Shown here one piece after another: positions 16,287 through 24,102 of a stretch of 26,057 nt of DNA. The position numbers and the translations under genes are program-made. The DNA lies in assembly GCA_937959375.1 (NCBI GenBank), contig CALGLS010000131.1, forward strand, positions 1 to 26,057, in the 5' to 3' direction. Position 1 is the stretch's first letter; every line of letters begins with the position of its first letter. This stretch comes from an uncultured Saprospiraceae bacterium (GTDB lineage: Bacteria; Bacteroidota; Bacteroidia; Chitinophagales; Saprospiraceae). The notes below the pieces were generated by a model. That model ran no database searches and was not told the DNA's origin. It saw only the letters and a program-made list of their open reading frames with translations.

Positions 16287-16382
16287 TTATCTATTTTTCT
16301 TCTTGTGTCTGTTCTTACGAAGTCTTTTCTTGCGCTTATGAGTAGCAATCTTATGGCGTTTACGCTTTTTTCCACACGGCAT
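16287..16382 (-). CDS. AURKAIP1/COX24-domain protein, mS38-like small ribosomal protein
   Basis: A 31-aa ORF too short for most gene callers: MPCGKKRKRHKIATHKRK at the start, then KRLRKNRHKKKNR. Over half the residues are Lys, Arg or His. The core KKRKRHKxxTHKRKKRLRxxRHKKK is the AURKAIP1/COX24 signature, whose mitochondrial form is ribosomal protein mS38. Bacteroidota commonly encode such a ~30-aa protein, so binding to 16S rRNA in the small subunit is inferred. It follows the TPR gene on the same strand after a 93-bp gap. The two hairpins downstream close the unit. Identity is from motif recall, but the match is specific. Confidence 0.85.
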   Translation of the reverse strand: MPCGKKRKRHKIATHKRKKRLRKNRHKKKNR

Positions 16383-16475
16383 AATAAAAATCTTTTAAAT
16401 TATATAAATTTAGTTTCTTACTAGTTGAATCATTTTGAGTACCAAAATTTTTGGTAAACGAGTGAACCAACTCTA

Positions 16476-17270
16476 TCAATTATTTGCAAACGACTTACAC
16501 TTAGTAGTAAATGTAGCCGCTTCTTCATTTTTTCCTGCGCCTTTGTAGGCGTCAGCCAATAAGCAGACGATTTGAGGATTATTTGCTTCTAGAGCATACG
16601 CTTTTTCCAATCGCCCAATGGCTTTTTCAAATTGACCTGTTTGTATACCTAATCGGCCCAAGTTGGTCAAAACCCCAACGTTATTGGGATGTTTCTTACT
16701 TAAATCTACTAACATCAAAATTCCCTTCATCGGATTGTCCTGAGGAGGGATATCTGTATAGCAAATAGCTAAGTTAAGTTGGTGATCTATATTGGAAGGG
16801 TTGAGAGAAATGGCATTTTCAAAAGCCTTAACTGCTCTTCCCATACAATAGGATTTTATTTTCTCTTCGCTTGACTGCTTTATGCCCAGAGCATAAGTAG
16901 TACCAGCGATAGACCATGAAGATTCGTCACCGAGTAATTCGGCAATTTCTTCTGCATAGTGGCCGGCAATTGCCGGATGTTTGTAATCGAACCAAGAACC
17001 TGACAGCTGCTTTAAACTTTCGATTTTTGCAGCTTGGTCAGCTGAATTATCATTAACTGCTTGCTCGAGAGCCTGTGTGTTAATGATTTGTTCTGGTGTT
17101 AAAGAGGACTTTGCTTCTTTAAGCAAGGTCTGAATCCCTGTACTTTCAATGGTCTTCGCCGTTGATTGTTCAACTTCGGTTTGTTTATCTGTTTTGAAAT
17201 CAAAACCGAAATAAAGTACACCTAAGAGCAATACTGCTAGGGATACGATTATAAGTTGAAGTTTAGACAT
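16476..17270 (-). CDS. Membrane-anchored TPR protein
   Basis: A 264-aa protein with an uncleaved N-terminal helix (LQLIIVSLAVLLLGVLYFGF, about residues 4-23) that places the rest in the periplasm or on the outer face of the membrane. A helical region follows, then TPR units from about residue 115. KAFENAISLNPSN and KAIGRLEKAYALEANNPQ are typical helix pairs. It starts 15 bp after HU and keeps the same direction, so the two are very likely co-transcribed. A TPR gene directly after HU and near rng is a familiar Bacteroidota arrangement, but I know of no assigned function. Confidence 0.83.
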   Translation of the reverse strand: MSKLQLIIVSLAVLLLGVLYFGFDFKTDKQTEVEQSTAKTIESTGIQTLLKEAKSSLTPEQIINTQALEQAVNDNSADQAAKIESLKQLSGSWFDYKHPAIAGHYAEEIAELLGDESSWSIAGTTYALGIKQSSEEKIKSYCMGRAVKAFENAISLNPSNIDHQLNLAICYTDIPPQDNPMKGILMLVDLSKKHPNNVGVLTNLGRLGIQTGQFEKAIGRLEKAYALEANNPQIVCLLADAYKGAGKNEEAATFTTKCKSFANN

Positions 17271-17285
17271 GTAAAGAATTACTTA

Positions 17286-17600
17286 CTAAAAGTCAACTTT
17301 CTCTTCGTTAGGCATACCATGTACATTTTGCTTCACTTGCTCAACAAAAATCTTTGCTGGTTTGAATGAAGGAATATAGTGCTCAGGTATTTCGATGGCA
17401 ATATTTCTCTTTATGTGGCGGCCAATTTTCTTAGCTCGCTTTTTTATCACGAAACTTCCGAATCCTCTAACGTAAACATTCTCACCGGCAGCCAGTGAAC
17501 TTTTGACCTCTTTGAAGAAGGTTTCTAAAGCAACTAAAACGTCTACTTTTGGGACACCCGTCTTCTCCGAGATGGCTGTAACTAAATCAGCTTTCCTCAT
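17286..17600 (-). CDS. HU/IHF family DNA-binding protein
   Basis: A 104-aa nucleoid protein that bends DNA as a dimer. The N-terminal helices begin MRKADLVTAISEKTGVPK, and GENVYVRGFGSFVIKKR leads into the beta arm. IPEHYIPSFKPAKIFVEQV closes the fold. The arm (KIGRHIKRNIAIEIP) differs from the usual GRNPxTGE form, so DNA contacts may differ. A ~12-residue acidic tail ends in PNEEKVDF. It leads the TPR and mS38-like genes. A promoter match lies at 17701-17733. Confidence 0.92.
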   Translation of the reverse strand: MRKADLVTAISEKTGVPKVDVLVALETFFKEVKSSLAAGENVYVRGFGSFVIKKRAKKIGRHIKRNIAIEIPEHYIPSFKPAKIFVEQVKQNVHGMPNEEKVDF

Positions 17601-17700
17601 TGCTTTTGATTGGTTTATAATTAGTTATGAAATAAGGTAGAGTCTTTAAAAGAGAGGCAAATTTCGGAATTTTATTCATCAATTGAAAATTAAAAGACTA

Positions 17701-17733
17701 CAAATTTAAAGATTTTTTTCCTTTTAGGTTCAA
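17701..17733 (-). promoter_or_regulatory. Candidate promoter of the HU-TPR operon
   Basis: On the minus strand TTG (17733-17731), a 22-nt spacer and TAAATTTG (17708-17701) fit the Bacteroidota consensus, with a spacer at the long end of the range. The leader would be ~95 nt. Confidence 0.4.
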
Positions 17734-17946
17734 TTTGTTATATCTGATAGATATTTTTCATGTGTTCTTTCGCTAGTTATAACTAGTTTTACGGGATTAT
17801 GTTCCCCTAATAACTTGTTTTCTCTCATTTTCTGAAACTAAACCACACATAAACAATATATTATTTTCAGACTCCTTGTGAATTCATAATCTTTTTAAAA
17901 AGAAAATCAACTGACATAAAAGGCCTTCATACATTAATATTTCGCC

Positions 17947-17976
17947 TTTGTTTTAAAGCAGCAATAGTTATCTTTG
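17947..17976 (+). promoter_or_regulatory. Promoter of the yicC-gmk-apaG operon
   Basis: TTTG (17947-17950), an 18-nt spacer and TATCTTTG (17969-17976) match the Bacteroidota TTTG/TAnnTTTG promoter. Transcription would start near 17983, giving a short leader of ~35 nt before the ATG at 18018. Confidence 0.65.
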
Positions 17977-18017
17977 TGCATTTCGATAACAAATCATCTT
18001 TTTAGTTAATACAATCT

Positions 18018-18893
18018 ATGCTATTATCAATGACAGGATACGGACGAGCCGTAAAATCCTTTAAGGAAAAAACCATTACGGTTGAAGTTCGATCTTTGAA
18101 TAGTAAGTTCACCGACCTTCGCTTCAAAATACCTCAAAACTATCGAGAAAAGGAACCTATTATGCGCAGAATGGTTACAGATAGTACTCAGCGAGGAAAA
18201 ATTGACGTCAGCGTTGATGTTAAATCTCCTTCAGGGGAAGCTGAATTTGCACTCAATAAGTCATTGTTTAAAAAATACCATGACGAACTAAGTAGCCTCT
18301 CTAATGATATTGGGATGAAGGATGAAGGTATAATGCAAGCGATCTTACGCATGCCAAATGTAGTGGCTGCTGCTGATAATGAGCTAGATGAGGAAGAATG
18401 GAATGTGCTGAACGCAACCATTAGTGAAGCGCTTGAAGCTTTCAATGGTTTTCGAAAAACAGAAGGTAATGCAATGGAAATTGATTGTACTAACCGAATC
18501 AATACGATAACAACCTTACTAGACCAAATAACTCCTTTTGAATCTGCTCGAGTCGATCGATTGAAAAAGAAAATAAACAAACACATGGAAGAATATGTTG
18601 GTAAAGACAACATTGACGCCAACCGGTTTGAACAAGAGATTTTGTATTACCTTGAGAAAATAGATGTAACGGAAGAAAAGGTTCGACTAGCTCAGCACTG
18701 CAAATATTTTATAGAAGAACTACAAGGTGAGAAAACATTGAAAGGAAGAAAGTTGAGCTTTATTTCTCAAGAAATTGGACGTGAAATCAACACGCTTGGT
18801 TCAAAAGCAAACTCTTCTGACATTCAACATATCGTTGTTCAAATGAAAGACGAATTAGAAAAGATAAAGGAACAGGTGGCTAATACGGTGTAA
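18018..18893 (+). CDS. yicC: YicC family endoribonuclease
   Basis: A 291-aa member of the YicC family, a ring-shaped endoribonuclease reported to act in RNA decay. It opens with the invariant MTGYGRA and has VEVRSLNSKFTDLRFKIP. The C-terminal DUF1732 part has ANRFEQEILYYLEKIDVTEE, and REINTLGSKANSSDIQHIVV near the end. The acidic residues of these motifs are thought to bind the catalytic metal. It is followed by gmk, its usual partner, 136 bp later. A purine-rich stretch with a small hairpin starts right after its stop. Confidence 0.92.
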   Translation: MLLSMTGYGRAVKSFKEKTITVEVRSLNSKFTDLRFKIPQNYREKEPIMRRMVTDSTQRGKIDVSVDVKSPSGEAEFALNKSLFKKYHDELSSLSNDIGMKDEGIMQAILRMPNVVAAADNELDEEEWNVLNATISEALEAFNGFRKTEGNAMEIDCTNRINTITTLLDQITPFESARVDRLKKKINKHMEEYVGKDNIDANRFEQEILYYLEKIDVTEEKVRLAQHCKYFIEELQGEKTLKGRKLSFISQEIGREINTLGSKANSSDIQHIVVQMKDELEKIKEQVANTV

Positions 18894-18939
18894 ATGAAAG
18901 GAAGGAATGAAGGTTTGAAGGCTGCTAACGCGGAACCTT
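18894..18939 (+). repeat. Purine-rich stretch and small hairpin after yicC
   Basis: The bases after the stop are nearly all purines in GAAGG-like units (18894-18920). They are followed by CTAACG (18925-18930) and a 6-bp AAGGTT/AACCTT stem (18910-18915 with 18934-18939). It is too weak to terminate transcription, so gmk can still be co-transcribed. It is listed because it resembles the stronger elements at 11162 and 14092. Confidence 0.3.
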
Positions 18940-19029
18940 ACTATCGTTAAACTGACATTCTTTAAAATTAGCAAATTGTATTTCGCGGATTAGAAGAAGT
19001 TCATAATATTAAGATTTATATTTTTTTTC

Positions 19030-19635
19030 ATGAGTAAACTCATCGCCATAACTGCTCCCAGCGGTGCGGGCAAAACCACTATCGTAAGACATTTATTAGC
19101 TACCTATGACGAGTTGGCATTCTCTGTTTCTGCCACCAATCGTAAAATACGTGACCACGAAACAGATGGCAAAGATTACTATTTTCTAAGCACCCAAGAA
19201 TTCAAAAAAAGAATTAAAAACGGCGACTTTCTTGAATGGGAAGAGGTATACGAAAATCAATACTACGGTACATTGAAGAGTGAAGTTGATCGAATCTGGG
19301 CGGATGGGAAAAATATTGTATTTGATATAGAGGTAAAAGGAGCTACGAACATAAAAAAAATGTATCCAGGCGACCAATCTATGGTTATTTTTATTCGACC
19401 TCCATCATTAGAAACTTTGATCAAGCGACTTAAGAATCGCAAGACGGAAACCGCTAAAAGCCTCAAAAAAAGAATCGCTCGAGTCAAAGAAGAAATGACT
19501 TACGAGAACAATTTTGATGAAATTTTGGTTAATGATATATTAGAGGTAGCTTTAAAAGAAGCTGAACTAATGATCGAAGATTATCTTGACATAGAAGCTG
19601 ATGAAAATACAAACACTGGAGAATCAGCTTCGTAA
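19030..19635 (+). CDS. gmk: Guanylate kinase
   Basis: Converts GMP and ATP to GDP and ADP. The 201 aa are normal. The P-loop is APSGAGKTT (residues 9-17). The GMP-binding part has DYYFLSTQEFKKRI and GDFLEWEEVYENQYYGT. The lid and Walker-B regions are intact (VFDIEVKGA, MVIFIRPPS). The C-terminal ~15 residues are a variable tail. It lies between yicC and apaG on one strand, 8 bp before apaG. Confidence 0.96.
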   Translation: MSKLIAITAPSGAGKTTIVRHLLATYDELAFSVSATNRKIRDHETDGKDYYFLSTQEFKKRIKNGDFLEWEEVYENQYYGTLKSEVDRIWADGKNIVFDIEVKGATNIKKMYPGDQSMVIFIRPPSLETLIKRLKNRKTETAKSLKKRIARVKEEMTYENNFDEILVNDILEVALKEAELMIEDYLDIEADENTNTGESAS

Positions 19636-19643
19636 AACAATTT

Positions 19644-20030
19644 ATGGAAACGCTCACAACCAATGGCATAAAAATAAGCGTAGAAACCGCTTACCAACCC
19701 GCTGAATCCAAGCGATCAGGTAATCAGTTTGTGCATGCCTACAGAGTTACCATAGAAAATAAAAGCTCCGATACCGTACAACTTATCAAGCGTCACTGGT
19801 TTATCGTAGACTCCAACGGAGATAAGCGAGAGGTAAAAGGAGATGGCGTCATTGGTAAGCAACCGGTACTTGGTCCTAACGAATCACACCAATACATCTC
19901 ATGGTGTCCTCTTCTTACTGAAATTGGAAAAATGTATGGTACCTTCCAAATGGTTCGAAAACCAGAGGACAAGGAATTCTTTGTTCGGATTCCAGAGTTC
20001 AAATTGATTGTTCCGTATCGACTGAATTAA
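19644..20030 (+). CDS. apaG: ApaG (DUF525) family protein
   Basis: A 128-aa single-domain protein of fibronectin-III-like fold, as in ApaG of Enterobacteria, named for effects on Co2+/Mg2+ sensitivity. The biochemical role is not settled. Typical segments are HAYRVTIENKSSDTVQLIKR, HWFIVDSNGDKREVKGDGVI, GKQPVLGPNESHQYISWCPL and GTFQMVRKPEDKEF. It starts 8 bp after gmk, so they are translated from one mRNA. Its stop faces that of the RidA gene across 82 bp, with no obvious terminator. Confidence 0.92.
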   Translation: METLTTNGIKISVETAYQPAESKRSGNQFVHAYRVTIENKSSDTVQLIKRHWFIVDSNGDKREVKGDGVIGKQPVLGPNESHQYISWCPLLTEIGKMYGTFQMVRKPEDKEFFVRIPEFKLIVPYRLN

Positions 20031-20112
20031 TTGGCTAAACATTGCACGTTTAACTCCCCTCCTCTATTGCCTTGATCGATCGTCAACTCATTCCGTTAGT
20101 AAAAGCCGACAA

Positions 20113-20538
20113 CTAATCCCCCACTACCGCTATACATTTTAATTCTATTGCAATTGGAGTTGGTAAAGAATCAATCCCTACGGTTGTTCTACAAGGTTGC
20201 GCATCTTTAAAATACTCTGCATAGATTTTATTATAGGTACCAAAGTCGCGTTTCATATCTGTAAGAAAAACCGTTACATCTACCAGCGAATCCCAGCTTG
20301 CACCACTAGCTTCTAAAACAAGTTGTACATTTTTAAATACGGAATGACATTGCGCCGCAAAATCAAACACCTCGTAGTTTCCACTTTTACTCAAAGTCAA
20401 ACCTGGTACTCCATTCGTTTCCGGATCACGCGGACCAATTCCTGACAAAAACAACAAATTTCCTACACGACGCGCATGTGGATATAACCCTACTGGTTTG
20501 GGTGCTTTACTCGCATCTATTTTTTCTGAATTAGACAT
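20113..20538 (-). CDS. RidA family protein, 2-aminomuconate-deaminase-like
   Basis: A 141-aa RidA/YjgF fold enzyme, a trimer that typically hydrolyses imine or enamine intermediates. The conserved arginine lies in CRTTVGIDSLPTPIAIELK. The N-terminal part, YPHARRVGNLLFLSGIGPRD, and a longer insert (GVPGLTLSKSG) look more like bacterial 2-aminomuconate deaminase of tryptophan/kynurenine breakdown than like plain RidA. That substrate is inferred from memory of family sequences. No other kynurenine-pathway gene is nearby. It follows recJ by 30 bp on the same strand. Confidence 0.85.
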   Translation of the reverse strand: MSNSEKIDASKAPKPVGLYPHARRVGNLLFLSGIGPRDPETNGVPGLTLSKSGNYEVFDFAAQCHSVFKNVQLVLEASGASWDSLVDVTVFLTDMKRDFGTYNKIYAEYFKDAQPCRTTVGIDSLPTPIAIELKCIAVVGD

Positions 20539-20568
20539 ATTTCTATTTTATTTATTTTTCAAAACAAC

Positions 20569-22272
20569 TTATTCTCCAACATCTCTTAGATGAATATCCT
20601 TGATATTCAATTGCAAGGTGGTTTTATTCATCCAGGTATTTTCCTGCAAGTTATAACAAATATCAAAAGGTCCTTTTTGAATGTCATAAAAATAATCGCC
20701 TTGTCCAAAAGCTATACATTTATAAACTCTTGAATCGTCTTTTACTATTTGCAGTTGCAGATGATCTCCTTTTAGTAATTTAGACCCTCCCGTGTCAGAA
20801 ACCTGTCGAGATACAAAAACTGGATTTCGATTACCCGGCCCAAATGGTGCAAACTGTTTAAGTCGTTTAAAAAATCCAGCACTGATTTTATCAAGTTCTA
20901 ATTCTCCTGTTATTTTTATTTCGGGTACTTGCTTGGTTTCGCTGTATTCCGAAAGTTGTGATTCTATTCTGTCTCTAAACTCGTTGAGATTATTTTCCTC
21001 CAATGTCAAGCCAGCGGCATATTGATGTCCACCAAAGTTGAGTAAAAGGTTGGAGCAGTTGCCAATCGCCTGATGAATATCTACACCAGAGATTGATCGA
21101 GCAGAGCCTACTAAATTCCCATCGTTTTTGGTAAGAATGATTGTTGGTCTATTAAACTTATCAACTATTCTGCTTGCCGCAATTCCAACGATTCCCTTAT
21201 GCCAATGTGGTTGATAAAGCACAAAACTTCTTTTCGATTCCCAATCGGGCATCGCTAATATTAATTTTTCTGCCTCAGCAACCAACTCACGATCCATTTC
21301 TTTGCGCTCCTCATTTCGATAGAATAATTGCTTCGCATAATTACGCGCTTCTTCATCCGTATGCGCCAATAACATTTTGACTGATTGCTTGGCATCTGAC
21401 AATCGACCAGCTGCATTGATCATTGGCCCCAGCCCAAAAACCAAATCACTCACCGTCATTGGCGGTTTGCGTTTACTCTCAAGCATCAAAGCATTGAATC
21501 CTACATGGTTTGTTTGGTTAATGCTTTTCAAACCAAAATGCATTAGAATTCTATTCTCATCTAATAGTGGAACAATATCACAAGCAGTTGCTACAGCTAC
21601 AAAGTCCAATAAATCAAATACAGATTCTTCAGCAAACTCGTTGGCGATCGCAAAACCTTGAATGAATTTAAAAACCACCCCACAACCGCAGAGCCCTTTG
21701 AAAGGATAATCACAATCTGCTCTTTGCGGATTTAAAATTGCGATAGCATCAGGTATTTCATTTCCCGGAAGGTGGTGATCACAAATAATAAAATCTATCC
21801 CATGGCTTTTCGCAACAGCGACCTGGTCAACAGCCCGAATACCACAATCTACGGCTATGATTAAAGCGATTTCATGATCAACTGCATATTGTATACCTTC
21901 GGTAGATACCCCATAACCTTCTTTATATCTATCTGGAATATAAAAATCGATCGCGTCATGATAGGGTTCCAAAAAGGTATACAGCATTGCCACGGAGGTG
22001 GTCCCATCCACATCATAATCTCCATAGATGAGTATCTTTTCACCAGATTCCAATGCCTTATTCAATCGACCAACAGCAATGTACATGTCTTTTAATAAGA
22101 ATGGATCATAGAGATCTTTGAGCTTCGGCTCAAAAAAAGTTTCTATCGCTTTGGGCGATTTGACACCTCTTTCGATAAGCATCTGACACAAAATTTCGTC
22201 TAATCCTGTTTGCTTTTGCAAATCAGCAATCTCCTTTGCATCTATCTTTGGTAAGAGCCATTGTTTCTTCAT
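20569..22272 (-). CDS. recJ: Single-stranded-DNA-specific exonuclease RecJ
   Basis: A 5'-3' exonuclease on single-stranded DNA, acting in RecF-pathway recombination and mismatch or base-excision repair. The 567 aa match the family. The DHH metal-binding motifs are all present: YGDYDVDG (residues 83-90), AVDCG around Asp142, and CDHHLPG with Asp165-His166-His167. The DHHA1 domain has SARSISGVDIHQAI and FGGHQYAAGLTLEE. The C-terminal OB fold begins near KITGELELD. It heads a short operon with the RidA gene and is divergent from the TlpA-type gene. Confidence 0.96.
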   Translation of the reverse strand: MKKQWLLPKIDAKEIADLQKQTGLDEILCQMLIERGVKSPKAIETFFEPKLKDLYDPFLLKDMYIAVGRLNKALESGEKILIYGDYDVDGTTSVAMLYTFLEPYHDAIDFYIPDRYKEGYGVSTEGIQYAVDHEIALIIAVDCGIRAVDQVAVAKSHGIDFIICDHHLPGNEIPDAIAILNPQRADCDYPFKGLCGCGVVFKFIQGFAIANEFAEESVFDLLDFVAVATACDIVPLLDENRILMHFGLKSINQTNHVGFNALMLESKRKPPMTVSDLVFGLGPMINAAGRLSDAKQSVKMLLAHTDEEARNYAKQLFYRNEERKEMDRELVAEAEKLILAMPDWESKRSFVLYQPHWHKGIVGIAASRIVDKFNRPTIILTKNDGNLVGSARSISGVDIHQAIGNCSNLLLNFGGHQYAAGLTLEENNLNEFRDRIESQLSEYSETKQVPEIKITGELELDKISAGFFKRLKQFAPFGPGNRNPVFVSRQVSDTGGSKLLKGDHLQLQIVKDDSRVYKCIAFGQGDYFYDIQKGPFDICYNLQENTWMNKTTLQLNIKDIHLRDVGE

Positions 22273-22377
22273 AGTATTAATTTTACGGCTATCTGTTTCA
22301 CCAATATAGTTAGTTTACAAAAGAATTTGTGGACAGTTGGACAAAAAAATAGATGTCGTTTATTGTTATATAACTAT

Positions 22378-22385
22378 TATATTTG
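22378..22385 (+). promoter_or_regulatory. Candidate -7 element of the TlpA-type gene
   Basis: TATATTTG matches TAnnTTTG exactly, 188 bp before the ATG at 22573. The nearest TTG upstream is only 12 nt away, so no good -33 is present. A CGTTAA/TTAACG inverted repeat (22391-22407) lies at the expected start of the transcript. Confidence 0.35.
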
Positions 22386-22572
22386 CAAATCGTTAAATTA
22401 ATTAACGTGATTGGAGGTAAGCAAGGCTTAAAAATATCCAATATTGTTATTTTAAAAATCGTTTGACCAGATGATAACTTATTTTTTTTCAAAAAACCCC
22501 ATCCAGAATCGGGACTTTTTTAAAATTCTTGCGTCACAAGATGGATCGTACTTACGGAAATTGAGAAAACAT

Positions 22573-24012
22573 ATGAAACAGACCAACTGGCTATTGACCC
22601 TAGCCTTCCTACTTATCGTATCTTCAACGATGGCTCAGGCTAATGCGTATGTAATGGCTACCGTCAAAAATCACAACCCGCTCGTAAAGAAAGCGGAGCT
22701 TCACGTCAATGCAAAATACATCAATAATAATGTTGATATTTACGAATCCAATATTCTAGAAGATGGTTCTTTTGCATTTGCAGTTGAAATTTACGAGCCT
22801 CAATATGCTACAATTGTTTATTCAAGAAACAAGGCTTTGGTATACTTAGAGCCAAATGATAGCTTATATATCACCAGTGACGCTGGATCTTTTCAGTTCT
22901 CAATCCAATTTTCTGGAAAAGGAGGACACAACAACACCTATCTAAGCGATTATCTCAAAGCTCATCCTAAGGAACTCAATCAATTCAAGATGCTTCAATA
23001 CAAGCATGGCAACTATTGGTTTAAGTGTGACCAAACACAAAGTGAGAAGATGCAACGTACACCATCTACCTTTTTCAAGAAAGAGTTAGACTTACAGCGT
23101 CAGGCGGCCATCGATGGACTTGCCTTTTACATGGCAAATAATCCCGATCATTTAAGCAGCTCATTTGAGGAATTCATAAAAGCGGAAATTAATTACGATT
23201 GGGCTTATAACTTACTTCTGTATGGTACTATCTTTAAGAACAAACATTCTATTCCAGAATCTTTTATGAACTTTATGGATGAGATTAGCGTACAGAATAG
23301 TCAGGTTGGGAATTACAGATATCGTGAGTTTGTCTTAGCATTTTTGAGCTATGCAGCAAACAAGGATAAGGATAGTGGAATTGAGCCTTATGTTTTACAA
23401 TACGACTTGGCAAGCAATTACCTTTCGGGAAGAGCTTTGACTTATGCACAATCTGAAATCATATACAGAGGTTTTTATGGAAAAATCGTGGATCCTTTGA
23501 TTCCGAATTACTACAAATATTTAGAAACTTCTGAAAATGGAGAGTTTGATGAAAAAGTTCTAGTTGCCTATCAAAATGCCATGAAGCAAGCAGCAGGTAC
23601 GCCTGCTCCACAATTTAAGTTAAAGGACAATTTTGATCGCTGGGTTTCATTAGACAGTTATAATGGACAGGTTGTTTTTCTTAATTTCTGGGCAAGCTGG
23701 TGTCGTCCATGCTTAGGCAAAATGCAGATGATGCAACCTATGCAAGAAGAATTAAAGAAATTAGGTGTGGTCTTTATCAATGTCTCTTTAGACCGTGACA
23801 AAGAATCATGGATGAAAGCAATTAGTGAATGGGAGTTTAAAGGCGTGCATCTATTAGCTGATGGTCATATCGACTCGGACATTGCACTGGCCTATGAGGT
23901 AAAACTTTTACCAGAATATTTTATCATTAATAAGAATGGTAATTTTTCAGAAAAACCTAAAAAATTCACAGCAGCTGAGATCAAAGAAGTTCTTAACGAT
24001 TTGAGAAGATAA
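22573..24012 (+). CDS. Secreted TlpA/AhpC-type thioredoxin-fold protein
   Basis: I start at the ATG at 22573 (479 aa) because it gives a clean signal peptide, MKQTNWLLTLAFLLIVSS up to TMAQ. The 34 residues ahead of it in the open frame do not resemble a signal or a domain. Residues ~25-345 form an N-terminal region of beta then helical character, with no family I recognise, though many Bacteroidota TlpA proteins have such a part. The thioredoxin fold begins near GTPAPQFKLKD and carries WCRPC with Cys377 and Cys380. The cis-proline is in LLPEYFIINKNG. It probably reduces or isomerises disulfides in the envelope. The next gene, a secreted protein with conserved cysteines, follows by 90 bp. Confidence 0.88.
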   Translation: MKQTNWLLTLAFLLIVSSTMAQANAYVMATVKNHNPLVKKAELHVNAKYINNNVDIYESNILEDGSFAFAVEIYEPQYATIVYSRNKALVYLEPNDSLYITSDAGSFQFSIQFSGKGGHNNTYLSDYLKAHPKELNQFKMLQYKHGNYWFKCDQTQSEKMQRTPSTFFKKELDLQRQAAIDGLAFYMANNPDHLSSSFEEFIKAEINYDWAYNLLLYGTIFKNKHSIPESFMNFMDEISVQNSQVGNYRYREFVLAFLSYAANKDKDSGIEPYVLQYDLASNYLSGRALTYAQSEIIYRGFYGKIVDPLIPNYYKYLETSENGEFDEKVLVAYQNAMKQAAGTPAPQFKLKDNFDRWVSLDSYNGQVVFLNFWASWCRPCLGKMQMMQPMQEELKKLGVVFINVSLDRDKESWMKAISEWEFKGVHLLADGHIDSDIALAYEVKLLPEYFIINKNGNFSEKPKKFTAAEIKEVLNDLRR

Positions 24013-24102
24013 TCTGGCTTCTGTTTTGATAGATAAAAAACAACTTGTTAATTAATTTGATAAAGTAGCAACTACGCACAAAAATATATTATTTTACAAC
24101 TG

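Larger units (their letters stand above)
17601..18017. other. Divergent intergenic region, 417 bp, between HU and yicC
   Basis: AT-rich with no supported ORF. It contains a promoter match for each direction: 17701-17733 for HU and 17947-17976 for yicC. Nothing else stands out between them. Confidence 0.65.

Noticed and set aside
18188..18622. 144-aa minus-strand open frame inside yicC
   Set aside because: Fully antisense to a well-conserved gene. Composition is Ser/Leu-rich, as is usual for shadow frames.
22310..22492. 60-aa minus-strand open frame between recJ and the TlpA-type gene
   Set aside because: AT-rich intergenic sequence covering the likely promoter. No conserved features.
22471..22572. 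Upstream start of the TlpA-type protein (34 extra residues)
   Set aside because: It would bury the signal peptide that begins at 22573. The added residues look random.
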